Assembly: GCA_019925795.1 (NCBI GenBank)
Contig: CM034309.1
Location: 29,010,729 to 29,074,728, forward strand
Direction: 5' to 3'
Source: Dendrobium chrysotoxum
Taxonomy: Eukaryota; Streptophyta; Magnoliopsida; Asparagales; Orchidaceae
Length of the DNA stretch: 64,000 nt
Made by a program: the position numbers and the translations under genes. A model generated the notes under the pieces. It was not told the origin of the DNA. It did no database searches and worked only from the letters and a program-made list of their open reading frames with translations. Of this stretch, positions 1-10,113 are shown one piece after another. Within the stretch, counting starts at the first letter, position 1. Each line of letters starts with the position of its first letter.

Positions 1-77
1 ATCAGCTGTCCAATCAAACCACTCTCAATTTCTCCTTGATCTTCCTCCTATTTACTGGCCATGCCACTTTCAGAAAA

Positions 78-87
78 CTATAAATAA
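78..87 (+). promoter_or_regulatory. LTR TATA box
   Basis: CTATAAATAA lies directly upstream of a purine-rich leader, in the same relative place as the TATA-like motifs of the related minus-strand LTRs (57931-57941 and about 46373-46383). It is the probable promoter of the LTR. Activity cannot be judged. Confidence 0.55.
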
Positions 88-231
88 ACCCTTCATTTCT
101 CATGAGAGGGGGCCCCAAGCAAGAAGCAAGGAAGAAAAGGAAGAGGAAGGAAAGAAGAGAGGAGAGGAAGAAAAATCAGAGATTTCCCTTCCCACCAAGC
201 TCCTCCTCAACCACCTCTCAGCCACCGACCG

Positions 232-800
232 ATGCTGGACTTTTGTCGGACTTCTACCCGACGCCGAACTTCCGCCCGTCGCCAGATTTCCACCCGACAC
301 CGGATTTCCACCCGTCATCGAACTTCTGCCCTTCGTCGGACTTCTACCCAATGCTGGACTTTCGCCTGTCGCCGGACTTCTGTCCATCGCCGGACTTCCA
401 CCTTCTATCTAACGCCGGCTTGACACTGGACTTCCACCCACCGCCAGACTTCTGGCCTCCGTCGCCAGTTGACTACAGTCCTTCCAACCTCTTTCACCAT
501 ACAATTATCTTTTTGACCACTATTGCCAATCGACTACGGTTCTTCCAACCTCCGCCGCTAAATAACGGTCTTTCTGTCCACTATCGCCCACCGACTACGG
601 TCCTTTTGACATCCGTCGCCAGACAACGGTCTTTTTAACCACTGTCGCCTGGCGACTACAATCCTTCTGACCTCCATAGCCATATTGCGGTCATTCTGAC
701 CTCTGTTGCCCTACAACAATTTTTTTTGACCACTGTCACCTGCTGACTACGGTCCCTCCAACCACATTCACCAGACTACAATCTTTCCGACCTCAGTTGC
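232..800 (+). repeat. Two consecutive degenerate tandem arrays inside the LTR (about 21 bp, then about 66 bp)
   Basis: From about 232 to 455 a ~21-bp unit built on GCCGGACTTCCACCC repeats about ten times, reading as PDFHPTP-like heptads. From about 455 to 800 a ~66-bp unit (GACTACGGTCCTT, then CCAGACAACGGTC) repeats about five times. Both lie downstream of the TATA box, so they would form part of the transcribed leader. The related LTR at 57079-58399 carries a 30-bp array in the equivalent place. Confidence 0.7.
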
Positions 801-1162
801 TCACCAATTATGATCATGCCGACCAAATCATATAATGCACTTTATATGATTTATATTTAGTACATCAAGCCAAAGCCTTCCCCCAAGGAAGAGTTACATT
901 TGTAATCAACTGCAAAAAATATTGGATTCATTCAAATTGTATTAGACCCTGTGGTTTTTCTCATTTTCAAGATTTTCCACATAAAAATTTTGGTGTCTAT
1001 TATGAATACTGTACACTCTCTTTTATCTATATGTATACTGAATCTTCGTATAAACTAAGATGTTAAATTATATATTTTTCTACCACCACGAATATTTGAG
1101 GATTCAATAATAATGAATGTATTTATTTAAATATGCTAATTAAGAGGTGCCCAAAATAAAAT

Positions 1163-1213
1163 TTATTCGGTGTAAATTTTTTTTTTTTTTGGGAAATTAT
1201 TCGGTGTAAATTT
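1163..1213. mobile_element. Poly(T) stub between 17-bp direct repeats
   Basis: The 17-mer TTATTCGGTGTAAATTT occurs at 1163-1179 and 1197-1213. Between the copies lie 17 bases, mostly T and ending GGGAAA. A long target duplication around a homopolymer is the footprint expected of a target-primed (LINE/SINE-type) insertion truncated to little more than its poly(A) tail, here in minus orientation. Replication slippage is an alternative. Confidence 0.45.
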
Positions 1214-1384
1214 AATGAAGAGAGCGTGATATTATTCTTCCAAAAAGCATAGGAACGTCTATCCGAATGTTAATTTAGTGACATTAATATTGTCGTTATG
1301 CGTTACCCCAGCCTGCGGACTGCCTATTATCAAAAGACGACAAGTTCAGTGGCAAGAGTAACTTAGCAGCTACCCTATTCATTG

Positions 1385-3356
1385 ATGGCCGCATCCGCCC
1401 ACTTCAAAAGCCTGTCCTCTTCCCAGTCGCACACCCAGTCCCCACACCCGCCTCCCAGATCCAAGCGCCGCAAGAACACCACCAACCTCTCCGCCGGCGC
1501 CACCATTCCCGACGTTGTTTCCTCCAATAGCGCCTGGTGCTGCCCCGCCTCCAAGTCCTTTACCCCGACACCTTCTGCTTCATCTTCGCCTTCGCACAAT
1601 CTCCGCCGCAACTCTACTCCCACTCCGCCGCTGCCGCCCCCTCCAAATAACCCGGCTATTTCACCCTCTTCGGAGGAGGCTGGAGCTTCCCCTCCAATGG
1701 AAGCATCTCCCGGGGCTGGATACCCCGTCTATCCTTCCTGCTACACCAAGTTCAACTCCGCGCTCAATGCTGGACTCCTCAACCCCATGTCACCTCCCCC
1801 TGTTGACAAGACGCGATCCAGTCCCACCCTCTTCGACATGATGGCCAGCGAGCAGGAATACCATCCCAGGACTGGTGCTATGTCTTCTGCCGGTCAGATC
1901 CTTCCCCACGGGAGGACACCTGCCGTCTCGGCCCAGGACCGCCAGATCCTACTCCAGGAGCGCGTTGCAGAGATTCTCGGCAGCTGCAGTCCCGGCAACC
2001 AGTTCAATGATCAGGACACCGGCGACGTTCGCCTCACCCTCAGCTCCAAGGATGGCATCTCCGTGTCTCTCAGCGTCCACCGTCACATCCTTGTTTCGCA
2101 TAGCCGATTTTTCGCCTCCAAGCTTTCTGATCGCTGGTCTAAGCAGCAGCGCTCCCTACCTCACCTCGTTGAGATCTCGGATTGCGACGATATTGAAGTC
2201 TATATCGAAACTCTTCGTCTTATGTATTGCAAGGACCTTCGGCACCGTCTTATGAGAGAGGACGTTTCTAAAGCCCTTGGCATTCTAAAGGTATTTAAAC
2301 AAGGAAATGTCCTCCTGTTTTTGACCCAAGTTTGATGTCCATTTCGGATCCGCCGGCCTAATAGATTAATTTCATGTATAGATTTCGGCGGCGATCGCAT
2401 TTGACGCCGGGGTTTTGTCTTGTCTGGAGTACCTAGAGGCTGCTCCATGGACGGAAGACGAGGAGGAGAAGGTAGCATCTGTTCTTTCACAGCTCAATCT
2501 CGAGAGCTCTGGAGCAGGGGAGGTTCTCAAAAGGGTCTCCCTCGAAGTAGTCCCATCGTCAGTGGAGGAAGCGAATGGGAATGGTGCCAGCGGAAACGGC
2601 GAAGAGATACTGCTGCGCCTCCTCCAGGTTGTTCTGGAAGGGAAGGACGAGAAGGCTAGACGGGAGATGAAGGGCCTCGTCTCCAAGATGCTGCGCGAGA
2701 ACAACAGCGGGCGGGGTGGTACCGGGGACATTAGCAAGGAATCCCTCTTCTCCGCCTGCGAAGGCTGTCTCCGCCTCCTTCGCTTGCATTTCCTCCGTGC
2801 CGCCTCTTCCGACCTCTCCGACGCTGCCCAGATTGCGAGGCAGGCCGATAACCTCCATTGGATACTGGACATCCTGATCGACCGACAGATCGCAGATGAT
2901 TTCTTGCGAACATGGGCAGCCGAGACAGAGCTTGCGGAGGCTCACCAGCAGGTGCCGGCCATCCACCGCTACGAGGTGAGCCGGATCACTTCAAGGCTGT
3001 TTGTGGGGATTGGCAAAGGCCAAATTTTGGTATCGAAGGAGGCAAGGTGCCTGCTGCTGAGGACGTGGCTGGAACCCTTCTACGAGGACTTTGGGTGGAT
3101 GCGGCGTGCCTGCAAAGGACTCGACCGCCACCTCATTGAGGATGGGCTTAGCAACACTATACTGACGCTGCCATTGGCGATGCAGCAGGAGATTCTTCTG
3201 GCTTGGTTTGACCGCTTCCTCAACTCTGGTGACGATTGCCCCAACATCCAAAGAGGCTTCGAGGTGTGGTGGCGGCGGGCTTTCTGGCGTCGGAATGGTG
3301 AAACCAGCAGACCACCCCAGCTTAGGATAACAGCTGCTTGCGAGAATTCTTCCTGA
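1385..3356 (+). CDS. BTB/POZ domain-containing protein (two exons, about 626 aa)
   Basis: Exon 1 is 1385-2290 and exon 2 is 2382-3356. The 91-bp intron 2291-2381 starts GTATTT and ends TATAG, and both junctions are phase 0. The protein has a long Ser/Pro-rich N-terminus with a basic PRSKRRK stretch (a possible nuclear signal) and a BTB/POZ fold from about residue 211 to 325 (DVRLTLSS, SVHRHILVSHSRFFASKLSDRW, then the helices of exon 2). The helical C-terminal half resembles the plant family of Arabidopsis At1g63850, At3g50780 and At5g60050. BTB proteins often act as dimerising CUL3 substrate adaptors; for this subfamily that role is inferred. Codon use is GC-rich, unlike the flanks, and the frame is intact, so it is probably functional. 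The start is the ATG at 1385; no in-frame ATG lies just upstream. Confidence 0.88.
2291..2381 (+). other. Intron of the BTB/POZ gene
   Basis: GT at 2291-2292 and AG at 2380-2381. The exon 1 frame reads into the intron and stops at 2333-2335. Removing these 91 bases restores one reading frame through the end of the BTB domain. Confidence 0.85.
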
Positions 3357-4980
3357 TTTCACTGGCATAGTTGTTGATGTTGTTTCAACTTTCAGGTTTT
3401 TTTTTCTTCTATTACTTCTTTTTCAATCATGTACAATTTTCTCTTTTTGTTCTTTGTTCGCTGAATGCTACAAAGGGTTTTGTCCTATTCTTCCTCTCTA
3501 GGTGTGTAGTTGTGTAGGGGGTTTATGACTTGTTAGTTTAACTGTGGGTGGAAATGAAGGAGGAAATGTGAGTTTTCTAGTATAGTAGGATGGAGACTGT
3601 TTTGTGTGGAGGGATATATATCTCTTATGACAGTAATTGAGTTATCTAATGCTTCTGAATGGAATGCCAAGTGTCTTTATTTTAATGCTTAGATTGGGCA
3701 TTCTTTCACTGCTTTTCCAATTCTCTAATTTATTTTGTTAATTTTCTCTTGTGCTGGGATTTGAGTGTGTTCGGAAGTTATAAGTGGGCACAACAGTACT
3801 AAAAACTTTGAAGAATTTGAATTCGCCAATTTAGCATAGCCATGTGTGTGTGCCGTTTGATGATTTCAAATATTGGATGACCAAACCTGATCTTAGTAGC
3901 TGTGATTCATTAATATGGACCACATATTTTGACAAATAAAAAACTGAATCCTTTGATTAAATAAGAAGCAACAAAAAAAAGAGATTTTTTTTTTTGGAAC
4001 CCAAATCAGCCTAATGCAGGTGAGGCAGGTGACATTGGAAATTTTGATCGTTAGAATTTCTTACCAGAAAGAAATGCCTGTGATATAGATTTATCAACTT
4101 CACATGGTTCATCTTTTTGATGGGTCAATTTAGCAAATATAGCCGTCCTCACAAATTTAAGGTGTGAAACTACTTGTTAATAAAGTTACATGTTACTTGC
4201 CACGTATGAACTTTGTGAAATGGATACATCTGTTGGAGTAAGTGGTCGAAGGAAGTGAAATGGTAGACTTTTTAATATGCTTGAATGGTTGGAGGAGAAA
4301 GAGAGAATAAGAGAGAAGAAGAATCAGGCTCATGGCCAAAGAGGGATAAATTTGACAAACATCATTTTTATTGCAATAATTATAGTCTGCAATAGATGAT
4401 GCTTTGGTGACTTTTTATAATAAAAGATCCTAAAATTGACAAATGATATTATTTGAAAAAAATGATCATTCCTTCAAAATTTTTGAATGAAACAATGGAA
4501 TTTTATGAATGCCTCTAAGTTGATATTTTTCACAATTTACATCACCCTGCTGTGGCTGACGATGATTTTATGGGCTAGGTTGGTTTTTGTTATTAATTGA
4601 TGTGGAGAAGTGCAATAGGAGATTTGTGAATGCCTTAAATAGTTTAAGAAGGAGAAAGAATAAGAGAGAAGAAAATGGAAAGAGGAGAACTAGGCTCACA
4701 ACCGAAGATGAGGAGAAGCATGCTAAGCGTGGCCTTTATCATACATCAGCAAGACACCACTTCTATTTTATGATGTGGATGCATAGAGAACATTTTGATA
4801 TGAGAGTTTTATGACTAATGCGCCCAAAGATGCAAATGCAGAAGCTTCATTAGGATCAAGAATGATATGCTTAAAATTAGTATAATTGAGTAAATAAACA
4901 CAATCAGAATGACACTAAGATTTATGTGGTTCAACTTCAATTAAGTCTATGTCCAAAAGAAAAGAGAGAGGATTCGATAT
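3357..4980. other. 3' flank of the BTB/POZ gene, intergenic
   Basis: The T-rich stretch just after the stop codon is probably the 3' UTR; no convincing polyadenylation signal was picked out. The rest is AT-rich DNA with no recognised gene. The 75-codon frame at 4587-4814 has no recognisable motif. Confidence 0.5.
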
Positions 4981-6240
4981 CAAATATTAACAACCCATGT
5001 GTTGAATCCTGATTTGTCTGGTGGATGATGCCGGGACGTACTTCAGATCACTTATAGACCAAGATCCTGGAGGTGAAGATGATAAAGTGGGAATACAAGG
5101 GAAAGGGGGGAAATGATGGAGAAGATGAGAGATGATGTGGATCAAGATATAATCTTTATTATCCCAGCTAGACATATAAGAGTAATGGATGCGAGGGCTC
5201 TATACTGCAAAGCTTAAGCTAAGAAAAATGAAAATAGTATAGTGTTTCTTTCTCCTCAAAGATGAGAGCAAAAAAGGAGAGATCTATCTAAGAGAGATGT
5301 AGATCTTGGTGCATCCATGGCCCCCCCCTCCCTTCCCTTCCCTTCCCTTCCCTTTAAGGCTTCGAGAATGTGTATGAGATATATTAGTTGTCATGCCTGT
5401 TTTCGATGTAGCTCGACTGTCTGTGCCGAGTGAAATAGCGAATGCTGTGAAAGGAGGCGTGAGTGGGATGAACCCGCGGATCGAATCAGCGTCAGTAGGG
5501 ATTCGGTCAGAGGTCGCCTCGTTGAACTGAGAGGGGTGAGTTATATATGGATGCAGTCAGGAGGTCAGACCGATGTATAGCAGGAAACTGATCTAAGGTT
5601 GCCCCGTTGAGGTAGGAGGGGCGAGTTGCTTCTTAAAGCATTCCTGAGGTCAATTCGATTGCGAGGTAAGTCTTATGGGATTGATAGATGCAATTAGCTT
5701 TGCCGTTGACGTATTTTGCAAGGGGGCTTGACTCTTGCTATGAGAAATAAAGATTTTTCTGACTAAGGGAGGAATTTCTGAGGTTGCCCTCGTTGGGGAC
5801 AGCGATTGCCTGGAAGTGATGGTCGAAGCTGATCCGTCGTACTCTAGTGTTAAGCTCCTGAGCGAGTCTCTCGAAATGATTGTTCTGAGAGAGGAGAAAG
5901 TACTCCTTTCGCTTGACTCGGAAGTAACCTACAAGATACTTGCGAACGAGTACCTGCACAGGTAGTCATTGGTGTACACCATGTATATCATTCTATGAAA
6001 ATCCAAAATTAGTTAGATCCAATTGAATGCACTTTAAATCCCATGTAAAGCCATGTATTAAAGTATTTAATGAAAATTTAACAATTCTACCTCTTAACTT
6101 GATACTGGGAAAGTATAGCTCCTCTTTATCTCCTCTTCTTTATGTTAGGCACTCTATGCTCTTAAAATTTTAACGGGCTAAAAATTTCACTTTTTCATTG
6201 AACCCAAATGTCGCTTGAATTGAATATTTGCAATAGACCT
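4981..6240. other. Intergenic DNA, probably decayed LTR-like repeat
   Basis: The stretch 5395-5960 is richer in G and C than its surroundings. It holds two related segments, GGTCGCCTCGTTGAACTGAG near 5511 and GGTTGCCCCGTTGAGGTAGG near 5595, each followed by AGGGGYGAGTT. That internal repetition suggests an old LTR, but no ends or coding domain were recognised. Confidence 0.3.
5321..5355. repeat. Poly(C) and (CCCTT)n simple repeat
   Basis: A run of C followed by about five CCCTT units; a pyrimidine tract with no other content. Confidence 0.85.
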
Positions 6241-6249
6241 CTGCAGCAC

Positions 6250-6800
6250 AAATGTTGTATTTAGAAGTGGCTTCATTGAACTTAAACCGACTTGTTAACT
6301 GTAGACTGAGCACAACCCACGATCTCATGACCTTAACCGTCGGCAAACCCACGATCAGGCTCAACCAACGGGTTCCCACAACCCACGATCCCCATGTTCG
6401 CTCCTCACGACACAAAACAACGAAGCCCTCTTTCATTCGGACTCTCACGCACATAGAGAAAAAAGGATTTTGGAACTTACCTCTCGCTCTCGGGATTGTC
6501 TCCTTAGCTGACTGCAGTCGAAGCCGACCCCTGCCATCGTGCCTTAGCAACACCGGCCTCCGCCTCCTATGCACTACCGAAGCCCTCCGATGCCTGCTTC
6601 TTCGTCGTCAACTCACTGGTTCGACTCCAACCGGATAGCCGTCGTGCCCTAGATCCAGACGAACCCGCCGCCAGTCGCCTCTTGTCGCCAACGCCTGCCT
6701 TTAGCCGCCTGAAGCTCGCCGACCAAGACCCGCCAAGACCTCCCGTCCGTGACTCCCGCCGCCTACAACTTAGCCCCGATTGGGCCCTCTCCCTTTCTCT
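6250..6800 (+). other. GC-rich segment with an unassigned open frame
   Basis: A 128-codon frame (6252-6638) and a Pro/Arg-rich continuation occupy an unusually C-rich stretch ending at the (AT)n tract. No conserved domain, start context or intron was recognised. It could be a 5' exon fragment captured by a transposon or chance coding in CpG-rich DNA. I do not assign a product. Confidence 0.25.
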
Positions 6801-6806
6801 GTGTTT

Positions 6807-6808
<2 letters not shown>

Positions 6809-6864
<56 letters not shown>
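6809..6864. repeat. (AT)n microsatellite
   Basis: About 28 uninterrupted AT dinucleotides, followed by 60 bp of imperfect ATATTATA DNA. Confidence 0.95.
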
Positions 6865-6867
<3 letters not shown>

Positions 6868-7049
6868 GTATTATATTATAAATGATTTATGATATATAAT
6901 ATATTATATGATATATTATATTATATATATAAATATATATTTAAATAAAATAGAAGAAAATGAAATTAAAAAAAAGAAAGCGAGATGGAGAGAAATGAAA
7001 GGATTTTCAAACAAGTATTGCGACATCAAAAGATTTGAAGGAAGTCCTG

Positions 7050-7640
7050 GGGTTGATTCAGTCTCTCGAAGCCCTTGGCCGATTTGATCCGGCCGAGGGA
7101 TCGAAGAAATTAATGGGATCGATTCGCTCTCGCAATCTCTGTGATGCCCCAAAATTTAATTTGGAAGAATTATTCATTTATCTCAATATACACGTCTATA
7201 TTCATTCACAAAAATTATATGCACTACTCAAGATCTACACAATTATATCATAACTACTCTGTCCTGAGTACAAAAAAAAATTCTTCCAATTTAGATTCTA
7301 GGCCATCACAATCTTCTCGTCGTTGATTTGATCTGGCCGAGTTGAGCCAAAAGGGCAAGTGCCCTCCCCAACCTCCACGCGAGGGGAGGGGACGTCGGAA
7401 AGCTACCGGATTATTTAGGGGAATAAAAAATATTTTTTTAAATAAATTAAATCACTCAAATAACAGGTTGCATACAACTTGAAGACTAGAAGACTATCTA
7501 ACGGGATTGATTCGCTCTCCCGAATTTCTTGCTGTCGATTTGATCAGGTTGAGTCGAGCCAAAAGGCAAGTGCTCTCCTCTACCTCCCGGCGTTGGGGAG
7601 GGGATGTCGGGAGTCTACCGAAATTTTCAATGAACAACAG
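7050..7640. repeat. Locally repeated unit of about 90-110 bp, three degenerate copies
   Basis: A segment built on GGATYGATTCGCTCTC, then TTGATTTGATC, then GAGCCAAAAGG, CAAGTGC and GGGGAGGGGA, occurs at about 7110-7139 continued at 7311-7415, and again at about 7500-7625. A shorter, more diverged copy lies at about 7050-7105. The first full copy is split by the insert at 7140-7310. The function is unknown. Confidence 0.6.
7140..7310 (-). mobile_element. 171-bp insertion derived from a chromovirus-type LTR
   Basis: It starts TGTGATGCCCC, ends GGCCATCACA and is flanked by ATCTC (7135-7139) and ATCTT (7311-7315), a near-perfect 5-bp target duplication. About 140 bases (7140-7283) are the reverse complement of the 3' end of the LTR at 43828-46050, sharing the ACTCAGGACAGA region and its downstream stretch. 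The final ~30 bases are a plus-sense version of the same LTR terminus. The uninterrupted target exists at about 7520. It is probably a drastically shortened solo LTR in minus orientation; a fold-back derivative is an alternative. Confidence 0.6.
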
Positions 7641-7689
7641 GAAACTTGGACAGAAAATTGGAAATTGATTTGAACATAATTCAAACATA

Positions 7690-8284
7690 AAATTAATTTT
7701 AAATCAAATTTGATCAAATAATGTTGGACTTGGACTCAAACTCGAACTTTGACCAGACTTGCACTCAGCATGACTATAAGAACTTAAACTTTAATGAGTC
7801 ACTTGGAAATTAGTGATGAATACAGCTTATGAGTATACTGCAAGCAATGGTGGTGGATATGCTCTAATATAATAGATCCCTTATAAGTGAAAAAATGAAC
7901 ATGATACTCCACACTATCATTCTCTTTCTTTAAACAATTTTGTTGAGAATAAATGAGCATCTCGGTTCTCACAAAGCATTTTCATGATAGTTATAACACC
8001 TCTAAGATCATTTATGAATCCTTAAAAGATACATGAAATTTTAATCATCAAGTTAGTAATGGCACGAGGGTGACTATAATGTCCTTTATACCCATCAATA
8101 CATCTTAGGAGATGAGTATGGTGGAGATGCATTAGGAGGAGAAGAGAAAGAAGCAAAATATCAAGAATTAAGCATCGGTAAAGTATTAAGTCAATTACAT
8201 CGGATGATGTGGAAAATTGATCTCTAATGGAAAACACTTCAAAAGACTTTATGGTGTTTTATAGAATTCAACTGAAGCTATAGT
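7690..8284. other. Intergenic, nothing recognised
   Basis: AT-rich DNA without a supported gene. Its last bases (about 8257-8284, GAATTCAACTGAA) recur at about 11924 beyond the inserted LTR element, so they were repeated there before or during the insertion. Confidence 0.5.
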
Positions 8285-8289
8285 ATATT

Positions 8290-10036
8290 TGATGAGGACA
8301 TCCGATCGTGAAAGTTTATCAGAGGAGGAGCTGAAGATCGATGCCCATAATTGTTCCACTTTATTTTGAGTTATTATTTGTATTTTGATTTATTTATGCA
8401 TTTTTTCTTTTTTACCCTCACTTGAGGGAGTAGGCCTATGTGACCATAGGGGGCACTTTTATCATTTATCTTATTATTGTATTTTTGGCTATTTATAGCC
8501 CTTCCCTCTTCTTTTGAGGTAATGGATGATTATTAAGAAAAAAAAATTATGCATTTTGTTCTTAAGAGCTTTGAGAGTTCTTATGAGAGTGGAAGTCCCT
8601 AGGTGAGGGAAACGTACTACCCACCAACCGCAGAAAGCGTCCGGGCTCGTAGTTTGAAGTCCCTAGGTGAGGCCAAAGTATTACCCATCAGCCGCAGGAA
8701 GCGTCCGGGCTCGTGGTTTATCTTCTCCTCCATCGTCTCTCCTTTCTCCTAGCCGCCGGAAACCCTCTCTCTTCCTCCTAATTGTCGGCTCAACACCCAC
8801 CTCCCCTCTTTCTAGCCACTGGCCCAAAGCCTTTCCCCTTTCTCCTAACCGCCAGCCTCCACCTCTCCTCCTTCCTAGCCGCCGGCCCTAACCCTAATCC
8901 CCTCCTAGCCACCAGCCACATCTCCCCTCCTTTGCCTTCAAATTTTTCTAGTCTTACTACTTTCCTAAAATAGATCATGACGAATTTGGAAGGATATTAA
9001 TTCAATTTTGGATCAATTTCAAATTTGAATTCTTTCCTAATTTAACATGAGTTATATTTGGAAAGTTTTTCAATCAAATCAATTTGAATTTGAATTCAAA
9101 TTAAAAGAGATATAGGCATTAATTCTCTTTTAATTAAATTGGCTATGCTTGAAAACTATTTGAAATCCTTTCTAACTCCTCCCTCCTCCCTCCCTCTAGC
9201 TGCCGGCCCTACCTCTCTCCTCTCTAAATCTTATTTCATTAAGGCTCCTAATTACATTTCCAATCAATGTCCATTAAAAAATTTCAAACCCCTAATTGAT
9301 TACTTTTTATATGTGATGCATCTTAAATTAGGAAGGTTTTAATTTATTTCAAATTTGAAATTCTTTCCTAAAATAAGAGAAGTTATATTAGTGAAGTCCT
9401 TCCAATCAAGGCCTTTTAAATTTGAATTTAAATTGGAGAGATAATTTGTATTAAATTTTCTTTCATAATTTAAATTACTTAGATTGGAAACTCAATTAAA
9501 TCCCCTAATTTCCTCCAATCTTCTTTGATGCATGTGGGCCCCTCCCCTTCCCCTCTTAGCCGCCCCCTCTCTCTTCCTCTCCTCTAATTAAGAGGCCCAT
9601 TAAAGCTCCCCCAATTAAGCCATCAATTCCCCAATTATCTCCACCCTTTTGGTTGAAATTAATTTCAAAAATTTTGAATTTGCTTCCCTCCCAATTCAAA
9701 ATCAAAGTTTTCAAAATTAGATTTTAAATTTTTTAAAATCTAAAATTATTTTTCTAAAATAGATGGATTAAATTAGGAAAGGCCCCGCCATTCAAATTAA
9801 TTTAAATTTTGAAAAGGAGATACTCTAAATCTCCTTTCCTAATTTAAATTTTCAAACTTAGCAACCCCTCTTAATCACCCCATTAAATCCCCATCAAGAG
9901 GCAGGCCCACCCTTCTTCCCTCCTTTAATTGGAGAAGATTCAAATTCAAACTTTTTCCTCCTCTCCAAACATTAAAATCTGAAATTAAATTTCAGATTTT
10001 GAATTGCCCAATCATGGCTAGCTTGGTTCTACATCA
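8290..10036 (+). repeat. 5' LTR of the LTR-only element (1747 bp)
   Basis: TG...CA termini. Near 8490 lies GGCTATTTATAGCC, a possible TATA region. Downstream are two copies of a ~65-bp unit (GTCCCTAGGTGAGG to GCGTCCGGGCTCGT, about 8596-8715) and a C-rich tract. The 3' half is dominated by AATTTGAATTTAAATT-like words. Confidence 0.88.
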
Positions 10037-10113
10037 GTTTGGTATCAGAGCATGATTGCATTCCCGAGATGCATACTCGACAGAGTCGAGTTTTTTTTTT
10101 CACCCCAGGAGAA
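10037..10113 (+). other. Minimal internal region with PBS and purine tract
   Basis: TGGTATCAGAGC at 10040-10051 is complementary to the 3' end of plant initiator tRNA-Met, the commonest primer of plant LTR elements. The stretch CCAGGAGAA ending at 10113 abuts the second LTR and can serve as the polypurine tract. Nothing between them could encode a protein. Confidence 0.85.

Larger units (their letters stand above)
1..1010 (+). mobile_element. Gypsy (Tat-like) LTR, 5'-truncated by the window edge
   Basis: This stretch is homologous to the minus-strand LTRs at 46051-46838 and 57079-58399. It shares the block around the TATA box (TGCCACT, then CTATAAATA), a GC-rich tandem-repeat zone just downstream, and an end block at about 950-1000 (GTGGTTTTTCTCATTTTCA, then CCACATAAAAAT) that matches the last 100 bases of the LTR at 63850-64000 read on the minus strand. 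The upstream U3 part lies outside the window, and the terminal ~80 bases of U5 are unrecognisable. No internal retrotransposon region follows, so it is a solo or truncated LTR. An open frame across it (102-638) is an effect of the tandem repeats. Confidence 0.75.

Noticed and set aside
102..638. 178-codon open frame with PDFHPTP repeats
   Set aside because: It lies in an LTR leader, and the repeat arises from a 21-bp tandem array whose period is a multiple of three; no independent sign of coding.
1875..2872. Alternative frames overlapping the BTB/POZ exons (for example 2372-2872 minus, 1515-1841 plus)
   Set aside because: They are shadows of the GC-rich coding exons; the joined exon frame carries a recognisable BTB domain.
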